Source of the DNA: Cottoperca gobio
Lineage: Eukaryota > Chordata > Actinopteri > Perciformes > Bovichtidae
Assembly: GCF_900634415.1 (NCBI RefSeq)
Contig: NC_041370.1
Coordinates: forward strand, 20,888,835-20,952,834
DNA length: 64,000 bases
Reading direction: 5' to 3'
The notes beneath the pieces are model-generated. The model worked only from the letters and a program-made list of their open reading frames with translations, was not told the origin of the DNA and searched no databases. How positions within the stretch are numbered: the first letter of the stretch is position 1; every line of letters begins with the position of its first letter. The position numbers and the translations under genes were made by a program. This document shows positions 13,919 through 25,787 of the stretch, one piece after another.

Positions 13919-14898
13919 GTTCTCTGGCTTTAACTTCCTTTTTAAAAGATAAAGGCTTCATGACTTCATCTGATCTCTGCATCTCAGTTTCCATTGTGTT
14001 GTTGTTCTTTAGTCTCCAGACTTATTCAACCATTTAAACCAGCTAAATGTTGCATTAATACTTCAATGCAACAAATACTGAATCTGTTTCTGATTAATTA
14101 AGAGTCTATTATGTACAGTCAGACTTTTTTTTTATTATTATTATTAAAACTTCAAGTTTTAATCATAAAATTTCCATGTTTCAAAATGTATTTGGATTAA
14201 GAGATTTTATTCAGAACTTCACCTCCACAGGACTCTTCTGAACACTTTGAATGAATTATTGAATGCAACATTTAATTGTCAGCTTGTGAATGCAGTGAAT
14301 AATATATTTAATAGTTTTAAACCCAAACATGACTCTAAAATATCGGCTATATTTATTATGTCTCCATCGCTTGGTCGGTTAAGGCAAGCGGGCTGAAAAG
14401 GATTCCTGTGATCAAGGTTACGCACATCAGCCTTTGGAAGAGACTGAATCATAGCCTGGAAACAAGTGGGCCCTCGGTGTGGTGCTTGGCCTGCCGGTGA
14501 AGTCTGGTTTTGAATCAAATTCTAGGCTGGGAGTCAAACTCTCTCAATCAAACTCTTTTTTTCCAATGTTCCCACTAATGAACGGCACTAATTGATTGAA
14601 AACGCTGGTGGGAGGGGATTAGCGAGCAGGGCGTTATAGTGTGAGAGAGTGAAGGGGGTTTGAACACAAACACAGCCTGGACTCGGTCCAGACTGATGTG
14701 GCCCGCAGCGGAGAGCCCTGAGTATTGTACATAGAGAGCTGAATATAATGCAGGGTACAGTGAACACAGGGGAGCAGACACATAAAGGGACAGACAGCTC
14801 CGACCCTCTGAAGCCGTTCCCCTGCTGCGAGTGAAAACACTTTGGAGTTAATTACAATAATTCCTGTGGGTTGAATCATGGTGCGTATTTGTGACCGA

Positions 14899-15330
14899 TC
14901 ATAATGAGAATACATGTTTGGTATACATTCTAAAGGGAAAGATTTTATGTGCATCACACTGGCCTTTTCTTCTTTTTGTCTTTACCTGACAATATGGACG
15001 AGCATAAATCTGGGCCACCAAGAAAGTAGCTGCATCATTCAAGTGCAAAGAACCTCTTTTTTTCCCCTGGATAATTCCTTTCAACCAAGCTAGCTTGGGT
15101 ACACGATCACTGAACTCTTCTCGTGGGAAGAGTGAGGTCACCATTCCTGTGGGAAAATCTAATTTGATCTCTTGTATCTGCGATGTCATTCTTCCAAATT
15201 CTATCCAACGTTTGTGACCAATAGATGAACAAAGATCAACCAGCAATTCAAAAGCTTTGTTGTTCAGTTCTATCTCAACCATCACATGCACCTGACTCGC
15301 ACTCAACCCCACCATCCATTCCGCCCTCAC
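14899..15330 (-). other. Unexplained 143-codon open frame, possible orphan or decayed exon
   Basis: The frame reads VHVMVEIELNNKAFELLVDL at its start and LNDAATFLVAQIYARPYCQ near 14,986, where CAG|gtaaag is a good splice donor. A tcag|GTGCATG acceptor-like site lies at 15,291 but without a pyrimidine tract. Amino-acid composition is protein-like, with no low-complexity runs. I cannot assign a family. No matching neighbouring exons were found, so it could be chance, a gene fragment or a retrocopy. Confidence 0.3.
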
Positions 15331-15747
15331 TAATGGAAAACCTCAGGATATCTGGACTGCTCCACTTTGGGCAGTTGTTATTTGGTAGGAAAAGGCCAAT
15401 TTTTTGTCAAAGCTCCCACTTGGGGTAGTGATCGCAGGTATGGAGTACCAGCACCTTCGATTTCTGTCCAACTTGCTACTCAGTACAGCCGCTTTCTAAT
15501 GAATGGAGGTATTCACGGTGTAGTTATTGTAAGTGTCATGGAAAATAAGCCCATTTCTTGCTGATAAAACCCAAGAGAGAAAGCAAAAATGTGTCTATCA
15601 GGTATCTTAGTAAATTGACTCACCGTCAGTGTAGAAGAGCTACATTTTATTATTTAGTCATTAGAGTACATTACAGTTACTAATCCCAGTAAGCCTTCGC
15701 TACATCGACATTTTGTCAAATTGGGATGTTTATGGGTAGATTTTTAA

Positions 15748-16104
15748 GGAATACTTCACCCCTAAAATCCTAATAAATTGAAGTGAACTGACCAGTAGTG
15801 CGTCTGCAAGTGTGAGACTGTTTATGTGGAAGTGTTTTAAATGATAAGGTTTTAGAGAACATGCATGTGTTTGGGAGGAAGTGAGCGACTGGATGACTGA
15901 GACGTATTGTATTGCACCAGTTGTCAGAGTTTGTCAATTGTTTTAGTTTTGCTGTTGTTAAACGTGACGCCCATTTACTTCGATTCATCAAGACCTTTCT
16001 CAGTTTTTGGATTCTTTGTTCACCGTGGAGGCGTGCGAGAAAAACAAAGTTTCACAGGGTGAGTGATTGATACACAAATGGTCATTTTGAAGGTAAAGTA
16101 TTCC
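15748..16104. mobile_element. MITE-like element with long inverted repeats, copy 1 (left arm deleted)
   Basis: It shares with the copy at 36,374 its outer ends (GGAATACTT...AAGTATTCC), the internal GGATGACTGAGAC-like stretch and the right arm with CACAAATGGTCATTTT. Only about 25 bases of the left arm remain. It is flanked by TTTAA at 15,743-15,747 and 16,105-16,109. Confidence 0.75.
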
Positions 16105-17304
16105 TTTAACAGGAGGTGTGGGGGTGCAGTTACACACTACCAAATGAGCAGAAATGTGACTTCCTCCAAAGTTGTCATATTTACAATGTTGTGTCTTCTT
16201 AGCTGGTTTTCTAGCAGTTGACCACATGTATTCGCTGTAAGGACCTTCATATAAAGGCTGGTAAGTGGAAGCAAGTTTTATGCGTAGTGCAGAAGCTGCC
16301 TGAGCACACATATAATGTATTTATATCTGTATGTAAATGTAAGTGAAATACTTACAGCATCAGAGTTGATGAAATGAGATCGAGGTTAAACATGTTTTTT
16401 ATATTATGTGAGTGCACTTTTAAACTGGATGTGACACCCGCTGAAAGAAATTCCAGCAATTTTACACAGATAGAAAACTTGTACATTGAAAGAGTCCAAT
16501 GGATTAACAGGCTGAAGCTTTGCTCATTCTTCTCATCATGTTGCATTATGTCTTATTAAATACCTTTTATTTGGCTTTGTCCGCTCCCTGATGCCATTAT
16601 TTTGAGTCAGTTTATGTCCTAAAAAGAATCAATGTATGTGTTATGTTGAGAAACAAACATCAATCTTTACAAGTCCCTTTATTTTTCAATATATCATTTC
16701 TTAGAGAGAATGTTTTGTACACTCATAATATGGAATGTGAGCTTTATAAGATCAGGACACATATATAACCCAGACAGCCTGAACACAATCTAAGGAAAAA
16801 CCACAAATATATTATGTATGTGTGTGTGTGTGTGTGTATGTGTGTGTCTCCTGCTTTCTGTGTTTTATAGTTGAAGTATTTTTCCAGTGTCACCACCATG
16901 ACAACATGTTAAACAGAAGTGTCATAGGACATTGAACATAGTGACACACTATAGGCAGATTCTTCTTCAGTTAGCCACGTCAAGGTCACAACTATCTTTA
17001 CCGCCTGTACATGTTGCAGAAAGGCGACGATCACTCACCTATTTGAAGTATTAAATTGCCAACTACAGTCATTGTGGGATGTCTCCTCTGATATCTCAAG
17101 CATTGCTGAAGTAGTTTTATTTTATGTTCTGTTGTGTGAAGTAAAGGGTGTGTGGCTGGTCAGTGGGTAGAAGTGTGTGGAAAGCAGCTGCTGACCACAG
17201 TGTGCAAATAGCAGCTTTTATTTAACCATCTCGAAACTCAATCCTTAAGAGTTAAGAAATAATCAAGAGCAAGGATTTTATGGTAAAATTGACAGTGCTG
17301 AAAG

Positions 17305-17740
17305 CAAAGGTGGTATGTAACTAAATACATTAATTTAATACTGTACTTAAGTCCAGATTTAAGTAAATTGTACTATTTGACTTTACTCTTCTACTACACT
17401 ACGTTTCACAGAGATATACTGTATTTATTTACTCCTCATTCATTTGAAAGCAGTCATGCCAAATCAAACATATAATAAGCTTTCAAAATATGAAGCTTTA
17501 AAGGATTAAACTAAATAAACAGTGGTGAAAATTAGCGCTCCCTGAAAATAGAAACTGCTAATTGATGTTATAATAATCTTAAATAAGGCGCAGGTTTCTG
17601 TTACATTGAGCGCTTTTACCTTAGATACTGTAAGTATACATTTGCTTTATAATACTTTTAATTATGTAACATTTACTTTTACACTTTATTTATATTGCGT
17701 AGTTGATACTTGTATTTAAGTAAAACATCTGAACACTAAA
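17305..17740. mobile_element. Decayed relative of the element at 37,802
   Basis: The left part (GGTGGTATGTAACTAAATAC, CTGTACTTAAGT, CTACTACACTACGTTTCA) and right part (TACTTGTATTTAAGTAAAAC) match the same repeat family in the same orientation. The middle is diverged. Confidence 0.55.
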
Positions 17741-19047
17741 TACTGGATATAAAAGTATTATTAAAAAATGAATAATATTATTGGAAGGACAAAAATAATA
17801 AAATAACTTATTGCACCCTTATAGCTTTAAAACACCTTATCAGCTGTGCGTTTACCTTTCCCCTTGATGGCAACAGGCCCGACCAGCTGAGCGTGGATGC
17901 GGAGTTATTAATGCGTCATAACAGAAATTAAAATAAAACATCTGCATATATTGTCTCTCTGTTCAACTGCATTGTTAAGGCTGATTGTGTCACACAAAAC
18001 AAAACACCAAATGTTATGAATTGGAGAACATATTGTAGAGTTTAATCGGATTTCACATGGAATAACGTTTTTATTCAATTCGAACAAGGATAGAAAAAAA
18101 GAAAACCTCAAACAAGTTTTTTTATATTTTAAATTAAATTTATTCAAAAACCAACGACTTAATGGACAGGAGTTAAATATTGTGCTCATAGACAATATCA
18201 CATATAAACAAACGTATACAACACTTCTCCACTGAAATGTGAAATATCTTACTTTACACTTCTTTACATACGCTATAACTGCAATCAATACAATTTCCTT
18301 TCTCTAGAAATAATTCCTTAAATAAACTGGGCGCTGCTGGCTGCTTCTTTAAGAACAGCGTGCCTTGGCAAGAAAGTGCAAATTTAAGTACAGTGTGTTC
18401 CTGAATGAGGCCGGCGTTAAAGAAGTCATGAAAATAAATGAGATTATATTAATCGTTATGCATCGGTGTTGTTGAATTGAAATGCCCATTGCTGTTTTTA
18501 AAGTGCAACTGACAGTTTGGAAGAGAATGTGGGAATGTTGCCTTTTTTTCACAATATAAACAAAAAACAAAGAATTATATTCTTGTGCAGCTCATAATTT
18601 CCCAGAATGCATCTGTATCCAGTGTGATGGAATGTAGTGCTTCTTTTAACATTTTTGGATTAGGCCTTTAGTTAAGTGAACCCAGATACCCATACGCTCT
18701 CAGGGCAGACATATAACAAAAAGTTACCTTTTTTACACAGCAAAAAAAAAGGAATTTAAGAAGTAATTTAGTCTCATATTGAGCCTTGACTCTTTCTTTT
18801 CGTAAAGCGACTGAAAATGTCTGTAAGTGATGTCGAAGCATTGTTCTTGTTTTGAGTGCAGTTGCTTTAGAAATGTCAGGATTTTAAGATGCAGCAAAAG
18901 ACAGATACAAATCATGAAATCTATTATGGTCATTTAAAACAAACGAAAATGTCTACAACATCACTTGCAGACTTTGTTTTGAGAAAGCGTGCCAGAACCC
19001 ACATTTTAGCTGCCCGATAACTTGAACTAACAACTAAATATGTGGAT

Positions 19048-19053
19048 TTTATT
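19048..19053 (-). terminator. Candidate poly(A) signal of prdm13
   Basis: AATAAA lies on the minus strand about 215 bases past the prdm13 stop. The AT-rich sequence below it, down to about 18.1 kb, has more AATAAA-like sites, so a longer 3' UTR is possible. Only transcript ends can decide. Confidence 0.35.
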
Positions 19054-19266
19054 TCTCGAGGTGGTGCAACACCAAACCAAAACATAAGTCCCCTCTAAAG
19101 TAACATTTCAACTATCATACAGTTTAGAAAATGTGGTTTCCTTGGGTCAATGTCTGAAATGTAAAAAAAAAAAAAAATCAAGATTCAGTACAAGACTAAA
19201 TGACATGTTTTGTTGTGTACATAATTTAAAGTCAATGAGCAGTCTCTCTATGGGCATGAAAGCACC

Positions 19267-20759
19267 TCAGTCATTATTTTTGCTCGACTCTTCTTGGTCG
19301 CTCTGGTCGTCGGTGAAGCACACGTCCACATCACTGTCATTGTCGCTCTTGTGCTCCGCGTCCTCGAACAGGGCACCCGGTTTGTCCTCCAGTTTCTTGA
19401 CGGTCTGCCCGGGGTGTCTGGACTTGACGTGCCTCTCCAGGTCGCGCCTCCGCACCAGCACCTTGCCGCAGAAGTCGCACCTGTAGGGCGTGTTTCCCTC
19501 CGCGTGGAGCCGGATGTGCTTGTTCAGGTTGCTGGGGTCTCCAAACGGCCTGAAGCACACTTTGCACTTAAGCGGCTTGTAACCTGTGTGAGTCCTCATG
19601 TGGATTTTCAGGCCGTATTTCCTCGAGTACAGCTTGCCGCAGTACAGACACAGGTGTCCCTTTTTGGGTTTGCCAGACCCGGTGTTGCTGGCGCTCCCGG
19701 CGGGCATTGAGTCCAGCCTCGTACGGTTCTTCTCCGCGGCGATTTCAGACAGCTGTTGCGTGTGCATGGCGATCTCCCGGTCGATGTTGGCGATTGAACC
19801 CAGGTCATGGTTCAGTGAGGGCGCACCGAAGTAGGACATGGACTCTGGGTATTTGAGGAGGTTGCTGAAGTGGAATTTGAGCGGATAGTAAGGAGAGCTG
19901 TACAGAAGCTCCCCGTTATACACAGTGAGGGGCATGAGTGGTATGTTACAGTCTCCACCGTAAGCCTTGATCCCGTCGAAGTGAGGGAGCGAAAACCTCT
20001 CAAAATGGAGACCAGGGGGCATCTGAGGGTAGCGGGACGGGGACAGGCCGGAGTGCAGCCGGCTTTCTACGTGCTTGAAAGCTGAACTCTCCTCCACGTG
20101 AGGCAGCAGCGGGAAACCACGGATAGCGTTTGTGCACGGTACCATTTGAGATGCAGAGTCCATAATTGCAGGTGTGCACTTGGGAGGGTGGTTCCCTCCT
20201 CCATTTAAAGCCTCGCCTACGTTACGGGTCGGTTTCATGTTTCCAATGAGCTTTCCGAACCCCAGGCCGCTCAGCTTCCCGTTTGCATCCTCTCTGGAGG
20301 CTTCCGCGCCCGGGACTTTGGAGATGCCGGTTGGCTTGAAGGCAGAGCGCACACCCGGGTGGAAGCCCATGCTGCTCAGCACTGAGGATGTGGCGCCGAG
20401 GCCGAGGATGTGTCCTTGGTTTCTGGCTGAGGTAACGCTCATGTCGAGGGCCCTGTCCTGCTCCTCTGAGCTGCTTTTCTTTGACAGTCCCACTTTGTGT
20501 AGAAACGGCGAGGAGGACACGGCCCGCCTGACAGAGTCTGAGATGGAGGAGTTGCTGTGGCCGCTCCTCGGAGAGGTGGAAGTGTTGGGAATGTCTCCAG
20601 ACTTTGGTGACCTGCTGAAGGTCTCTGTGCCTCTGGCCTGCTCGCTGTTCACAAATCCCCGCCCGTTGCTCAGGGCGCAGTGGAAGTGGACGTGGGCCTT
20701 GAGTGTGTTGGGGTATTTGAATATTCTCCAGCAGTACCAGCAGATGTAACGCTCTTCAC
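19267..20759 (-). CDS. prdm13: prdm13 coding exon 4 (all zinc fingers, stop codon)
   Basis: This 1,493-bp terminal exon starts after ctctacag and completes the split Gly codon. It carries the isolated first finger (YICWYC...), a linker of about 340 residues with Ser-rich and Pro-rich parts, the three-finger block at 19414-19656, an acidic tail and a TGA stop at 19269-19267. The exon is clearly GC-richer than the flanking introns. Long open frames on the opposite strand here are shadows of this exon. Confidence 0.96.
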
Positions 20760-23700
20760 CTGTAGAGACAAACAGCAAACATGACATTAATTATCAGATG
20801 GATGCGGATCATTAAGTCACACAACACAGCGTGAAGCCAGCTAATGCCATGACAATTTACAAGATATTCCTGTGCGTAAAATGTCAGGTCATTGCGTAAA
20901 ATGAACATAACAGGTTTGGCAACCTGTAGAGAAAATACCTGTGAGTGCAAACAGAGACAAGTGACCCCACTTGTGATCACACACAACGCGCTTAAATTGA
21001 ATACAGGGTGTGATGTAGGCCTAATAACAAATACATATTTGCAGTGCATTGGCATCAACAATGGAGGGATTGTCTTATATTGATATAAAGCATGGATGTT
21101 CCGTTGGAAATGTCCCTTTACATTTTCATCATTCACTGCTGCTCATCACCTAAAATGTAAATGTAAGGATAATGGATATGATTCGGTTTCTAAGATCCGG
21201 TGCCAAATGGTAATAGACACAGGAGGCCATTTTAATGACCCCCAGTCGACCACTCAGAGGTTAATATAGATGTAATGATTTTGTAATCCTCATGCGGGTC
21301 ATTGTTTACGGTCGCCATCAAAAGAGCAAACGCCCTGCCCAATCTGGCGCTCAGAAACCCATGCATTGAATGCGGGACTTTCCCTCTCTGTGCGCTTTCC
21401 CGTGGAAGTGACAGCAGCTGTTGCTTGAAATCGCAAGTCTCCAGAAACAATGGCGGCGGCCCATCTGTTGACGCATAATAATGGGAGAGAGCGTATGTCC
21501 AGGAGAGCACACGGTGATGGGCCGGAGAATCAGGGCAATATACACCCCATATAAAAGTTAGCATTCATTAGGGCACAATACCTTGACGCACCCACCTAAT
21601 TTGCCGTGAAGCACTTGTTTTTGAGTTTATTTGCTTTTGAATACATGAATATTAATGACGCGATGACATTTGTTAACCTCCGTCTCGCAACTGAACAACC
21701 AGCCTCATTCTTCTTCCAGGGACACCGAGACTCGTCCGTTTCTGCTTTTAATTGCTTCTTTTTAATCGTGTTTCAAGCACCGCAATTACTTTATCACAAT
21801 TATTATCTCGACGTAAATTTGATATCATTTAAATCTTCGCCGTTTTGTTAAGAGGCCCTTCCAAGCCCACGTAAAATATATAATCCAAAATCATCGTCAA
21901 TTGATGGAATTCCCTGAAAAGCGTCTGTTGATAATAATCTTTTTTTTTTCAAACGGATTAGTTCCTGTTGAGCTAGTGTTTTGCCAAGATTAGGAATTAA
22001 TCCCCAAGCGCAACCGCCAAATTATCATTACGAGACCAAACAAACGGATTACAATTCAGGTTGATGACAAAACTCATCCAAACAAGGAATCATAAAATAA
22101 TTCGAGAGGAAAGAATATCTGTTGAAATTAAAACTGAGATTGGACTATAGTACTTAATTCATTGTGCTTTATGTCCTGTGTTATTTAATATTATTGCATC
22201 GGATATATTTTTGCTAGGCAATATTGAATTATTGGTGGCCCGCACCAAATGATTAAACTCCATCCGACCCAATCGTTGCAGTTGTAGGCCTGAAGTAAAA
22301 TGTTCATCCCTTCATTTAAACGAATTAAATAGTTTTTTATTTGCATTTGTACGATAAACAAGTTAATAAATAATAATAATAATAATAATAGGCGGCGTGA
22401 GGAAAAAACTACATCCAATTGATTTCCATCTCTGAGCGATAAAGGAGAGACATCACGGATATTGGCAGTCATTTAACTGCGCAGTGATGGCCCCCTCAAC
22501 ATGTCGATGTTGTGTCAGCTCTCTGTAAAGCTGAGGGCATGCCCACAGTTTGTTGCATGGCACCATAATTAATAGTAAAATCTTTATACGCAAAAAGGTA
22601 CCTCGGAGTTGTGGTATTTGGAATCATTATTATTATATCAGTGCTCCACATCAGTTCACCGCCAGATACTTGGTCATAACTTTCCTGCAATTCCCGTCAT
22701 TTTATTTCCAGAAAAATAAAGGTCTGAAAATAAATTTCAGCAATCTGGATTATTATTAGAAATCTGATTTACCTTTCTCGTCGTGTGTGGGAGTGGCCGT
22801 GGTGGGGATGTCGTACCACTGGGCTAGAGTGTTGGAGTACCAAACATTGAGCTCTTCTCCTGAAGGGATTTCTCTCAGCACGCGGTAGAAAATCTTCAAC
22901 AGAAAAGGGAAGAGGAGCAGAGAGGCTGCAGTTAGCGGAAGTGTCCATTTCAGGGGAGGGGGGTCGAGGGGGGATCAGACATTGGCCTCAAAAGTGTGAT
23001 GTGATGGAAATTCACCTGTCCGCCAGGTAGGTCCGACACAGCTTCCAGGTTCTGCTCTTGACTGTTCCTAGCAGCGCGGATCAGTCCGATCCAGTCTGGC
23101 ACGGGACAGCCCGACTCATCCACGACCTCTCCTCGTACCAAGCGGACCTAAGCCAGCAAAGAAACGGTCAATATACAGTGTGATAGGAAGGATGAGGAAT
23201 ATGAACACCAAGGTCCTTTGGCATGTCTCCCCTCAAAGACAAACAGATAGAAGTTGAAACGAATACATCCTTAAATAATAAATATAAACAATAAGGGTAC
23301 AGCAGTTTAAACACATTTGGCCTCTTGTTTCGAAAGCGTTTTTCTCTCAAAACCTTATTTATTAATCCTCCTATCAATTGTTTTAATTCAGTAATTTGAT
23401 CATTTTATATGTTTTAACGAATTTTCACACCGATAGTGTCGCCCATGGGTGTCTGCTATATTACCTGGAGGTGCTGCGGCCACTCATGACCAAAACGCGC
23501 TTAATGCGTCTTTATCCGCTCTGCTGATAATTTACTAAAGAGGATGACACTCGGACCTAATTGAGTTGATATGGGAAACGAATTTGAGGAGTGTCAGAGC
23601 GTTTCTAAACTGTTCAAGGACATTAAAGATCGAAGCGTGACATTCAACGCAGAGATTGCACCTGATGATCGCCGGCAGCCCGGGGCCACGCATTTAGACG

Positions 23701-24827
23701 CATCAATCACAACTGCTGACAGCTTCAACAATAACAGGGTGCGGTTATAGATGCACTTAGAGCTGCAGATTGTTTGCTCCTAGTGCGTGTAAAACATAAA
23801 TATGTTATAGTATATTATACGTATTAAAGATGTTTTCTTAATTTTCTCATTTTAATGTCAGGAGACTTTTATTTTCTTATTCTTTGCTCATCTGGACTTT
23901 AATAATATTAGTCACCACCACTTTGCTGTTGATCAGAATAGTCCCAGTCTAACATGAATATAGTTATCTTAATTGTTCTTTTTTATTAGTTATTATTAAT
24001 ATTATCATTTTTCGTAGCCCCAGGCTGCGGGGCCGGCCTCAGTGGCATCTTTCTGTGGCCGGATTCCATTAAAATTAAACGGCTCATCGGGATAACAGGC
24101 CCGCCAGGCGGTGAAATGTGAGGCGGCTGAGGGCATGAAATCCCACACAGCAGACCCGGGTCGCCCATTAGGCCGGTTAAGTAGAAGCACAGACTGACAA
24201 GTCGGCCTCTAATGGAGCTCAATTATTTCCAACTTGACAGGCCAAACCAATTAATAACCGAAGGCCCGATGGATTTTGACAGTGCAGCTTTAAAATCCAA
24301 ATCAGCTCTTTCCTTTTTTAATATAACGAATGCGTAATGGTGTGTTTAGATATTAAGGAAGTCATTTATATTTAATTGGTGGCGTAACATTTGCAAGACA
24401 AAAATAGTTAAATTGTTTGGAGAGAAAAAAAAGTTTCTTTCATGCAATTTCGAATGACTAAATGTGTAATAAATGAACACATAAAAGTTTATTTAAAAAT
24501 ATAGCAAATATATTCATTCAAAGCTCTCCAATTCACCTGATTAACCTGCATCACCTCACAATATTTCCAAATAAGACTCTTTTTTTTGCGCTGCATCGTC
24601 AAAAACATGAACTGAAAGATATAACCCTATATCAAACATAAACATTATTTAAAAAAAAAATGTTTTCAGAGTTTTCAATTTACCTTCTTCTTGGGTCCAA
24701 CTTCCTTACGGTCTGACACGTACTTCCCGAGTTTGAAGATGCCTGGTACTGGTCCTATCCGGAGCCCGGCCGGGATGCTGCAGTCCGCAAACACACTGAC
24801 GGTGGTGGACGCCCGGGTGGCTTGCAT
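19267..24827 (-). CDS. prdm13: prdm13: PR/SET domain zinc-finger transcription factor, complete coding region of four exons
   Basis: Coding exons are 24827-24684, 23147-23016, 22893-22773 and 20759-19267. They join in frame at GT-AG sites to give 629 aa. The N-terminus (FADCSIPAGLRIGPVPG), the PR domain of exons 1-3 (about residues 15-121), a first zinc finger at 137-160 (C139, C142, H155) and three tandem C2H2 fingers at 501-523, 529-551 and 558-581 have the order of PRDM13. The acidic tail ends in EESSKNND. In other vertebrates PRDM13 acts in the nucleus downstream of Ptf1a to set GABAergic fate in dorsal spinal cord and to specify amacrine cells in retina. PRDM-family PR domains often lack strong methyltransferase activity. 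Start: Met at 24827 matches the family N-terminus; two in-frame upstream ATGs (24851, 24941) would add 8 or 38 residues. Identification is firm; the linker between fingers 1 and 2 is less conserved and was accepted because it is one open exon. Confidence 0.95.
20760..22772 (-). other. prdm13 intron 3
   Basis: This 2.0-kb intron lies between the end of the PR domain and the finger exon. Its middle (about 21,190-21,620) is GC-balanced, free of simple repeats and has two E-boxes (CAGCTG, CATCTG) and several ATTA cores; it is listed separately as a candidate enhancer. The remainder is AT-rich with a short (AAT)n at about 22,370-22,390. Confidence 0.8.
21190..21620. promoter_or_regulatory. Candidate cis-regulatory block in prdm13 intron 3
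   Basis: The block contains E-boxes at about 21,414 (CAGCTG) and 21,461 (CATCTG), TAATGA and ATTA cores, and little low-complexity sequence, which contrasts with the AT-rich DNA on both sides. This is what a neural bHLH/homeodomain enhancer can look like. There is no direct proof of conservation from one sequence. Confidence 0.35.
22773..22893 (-). CDS. prdm13: prdm13 coding exon 3 (end of PR domain)
   Basis: This 121-bp exon has acceptor gttgaag|ATTTTC and donor GAGAAAG|gtaaat and ends in phase 1. It encodes IFYRVLREIPSGEELNVWYS through THDEK. GEELNVWY is the conserved strand near the end of PR/SET domains. Confidence 0.93.
22894..23015 (-). other. prdm13 intron 2
   Basis: This is a short 122-bp intron between the two PR-domain exons with a GT-AG boundary. 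Nothing else is seen in it. Confidence 0.85.
23016..23147 (-). CDS. prdm13: prdm13 coding exon 2 (PR domain core)
   Basis: This 132-bp, 44-codon exon is phase 0 at both ends, with acceptor gcttag|GTCCGC and donor GGACAG|gtgaat. It encodes VRLVRGEVVDESG through DLPGGQ, including the PR-domain segment WIGLIRAARNSQEQN. Confidence 0.93.
23148..24683 (-). other. prdm13 intron 1
   Basis: This 1.5-kb intron contains a block at 24,010-24,305 of unusually high complexity, listed separately. The part from 24,320 to 24,660 is AT-rich with A and T runs and no visible feature. Confidence 0.8.
24010..24305. promoter_or_regulatory. Candidate conserved enhancer in prdm13 intron 1
   Basis: This is a sharply bounded GC-balanced stretch inside AT-rich intron. 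It contains repeated homeodomain cores (CATTAAAATTAAAC, CAATTATT, CCAATTAATAAC) and GC-rich segments (GCGGGGCCGGCC, CCCGCCAGGCGG). No open frame in it looks like protein. The composition suggests purifying selection, but this is inference. Confidence 0.4.
24684..24827 (-). CDS. prdm13: prdm13 coding exon 1
   Basis: This 144-bp exon encodes residues 1-48, from MQATRAS to GPKKK. The donor reads AAGAAG|gtaaat and the exon ends in phase 0. It holds the start of the PR domain (GLRIGPVPGIFKLGKY). Confidence 0.9.
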
Positions 24828-25131
24828 GGTGTGGGGTGAGATCAGAACCATGAAGACTGATGTAGACCGAATGGGAGAGTGCAGGAAAGGAGGAAGAGGA
24901 GGAGGAAGAGAGGATGAGGACCGGCCGATATCCGCCCTCAAAGTGACGCGGTGGCGTTATGCTCTCCGGCTTTTCTAGTGATGGTGCAGGCAAGGTAGCC
25001 CCCCCCCCCCCCCCTCTCCACACCCTCCACCCCTCCCGACCTCTCCAGCTCAGGATGCTGTGCTATAAGGTAGTTAAAACGGGGGAGAGGAGGGGGGAGC
25101 GGTCCTGAGTTTGCAGCAGCAGCTAGTAGGA

Positions 25132-25136
<5 letters not shown>
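24828..25136 (-). promoter_or_regulatory. prdm13 5' leader and proximal promoter region
   Basis: This is sequence immediately upstream of the chosen start codon. It includes in-frame upstream ATGs, a 16-base C run at about 24,999-25,014 and pyrimidine-rich tracts. There is no convincing TATA box and the transcription start cannot be placed. Confidence 0.4.

Positions 25137-25209
<73 letters not shown>
25137..25209. repeat. (TG)n microsatellite upstream of prdm13
   Basis: This is an almost perfect TG tract of about 73 bases that ends in GAGTGTGAGAGAG. It lies about 300 bases upstream of the prdm13 start codon. Confidence 0.95.
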
Positions 25210-25210
<1 letters not shown>

Positions 25211-25787
25211 TGTGAGAGAGTTGGGCTCTCCCAGCAGCTGTGAGGAGAGGGAAAACGGGCCGGCCTGGTCACATGGAGACTTTCCCTCACCCCGCTGCAT
25301 AATGAATTGCTCCAAAACGGTCAAGAGACACAAAGGGCCAGGCGACCTTCCCATCCCCAAAATCCAATTTGTCAAGGGCAGAGAAAAGAGGGAGCAGAAT
25401 CAAAGGTCCAGAGCGACCATTAATCCTCAGCATGTGGCTTTGTCCTGCAGACAGTTCCGATATTTTAACTGACAAATCCACTGTATAATTTATCCATAAA
25501 TCCTCACCCTTTTCCATTCTTCCCTTTCAAACCAGTTTTTGGAAATCAGCGGCTACTTTAAATCTACTTGGCTGGCATTCTTTAGGTTTCATATACTTCA
25601 AAGTGCTTTATTCTGCCTCCTCCTTTGTGTCCCTAGATTAACAAAAGAGCAGGAAAGTTTAGAGGACTTGTTAACTTCTATTGACTCTCGGCGTGTGCCG
25701 GGTTGAGATCAGGCAGGTACTGAAAAGGAACCAGCAGCAGGAAGAGAGAAAAAAAAACAACTAGAGAATAACCATCACCATCTTCCC

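Larger units (their letters stand above)
10101..14898. other. Gene-poor flank, part 3
   Basis: This is non-coding. It holds related segments at 10,112-10,173, 11,727-11,860 and 11,976-12,070, an (AAG)n tract and a (CA)n tract. A GC-balanced block at about 14,390-14,860 contains CACTAATTGATTG and lacks repeats. No exon is recognised. Confidence 0.55.
15331..19047. other. Intergenic DNA downstream of prdm13
   Basis: Apart from the MITE copy (15,748-16,104), a short (TG)n (about 16,815-16,848) and the decayed element at 17,305-17,740, this is AT-rich non-coding DNA. The right end may include prdm13 3' UTR. Confidence 0.6.

Noticed and set aside
19294..20749. Several plus-strand ORFs of 70-191 codons over prdm13 exon 4
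   Set aside because: They are shadows of the GC-rich prdm13 exon, with no domain and no splice context.
21414..21470. Full PTF1 composite site (E-box plus TTTCCC box) in prdm13 intron 3
   Set aside because: TTTCCC and CAGCTG are both present, but their order and orientation do not match the known composite layout; only the E-boxes are kept.
24828..24941. Longer prdm13 N-terminus from upstream in-frame ATGs
   Set aside because: The added residues are Ser/Pro low-complexity, and the downstream Met matches the family's N-terminal length.
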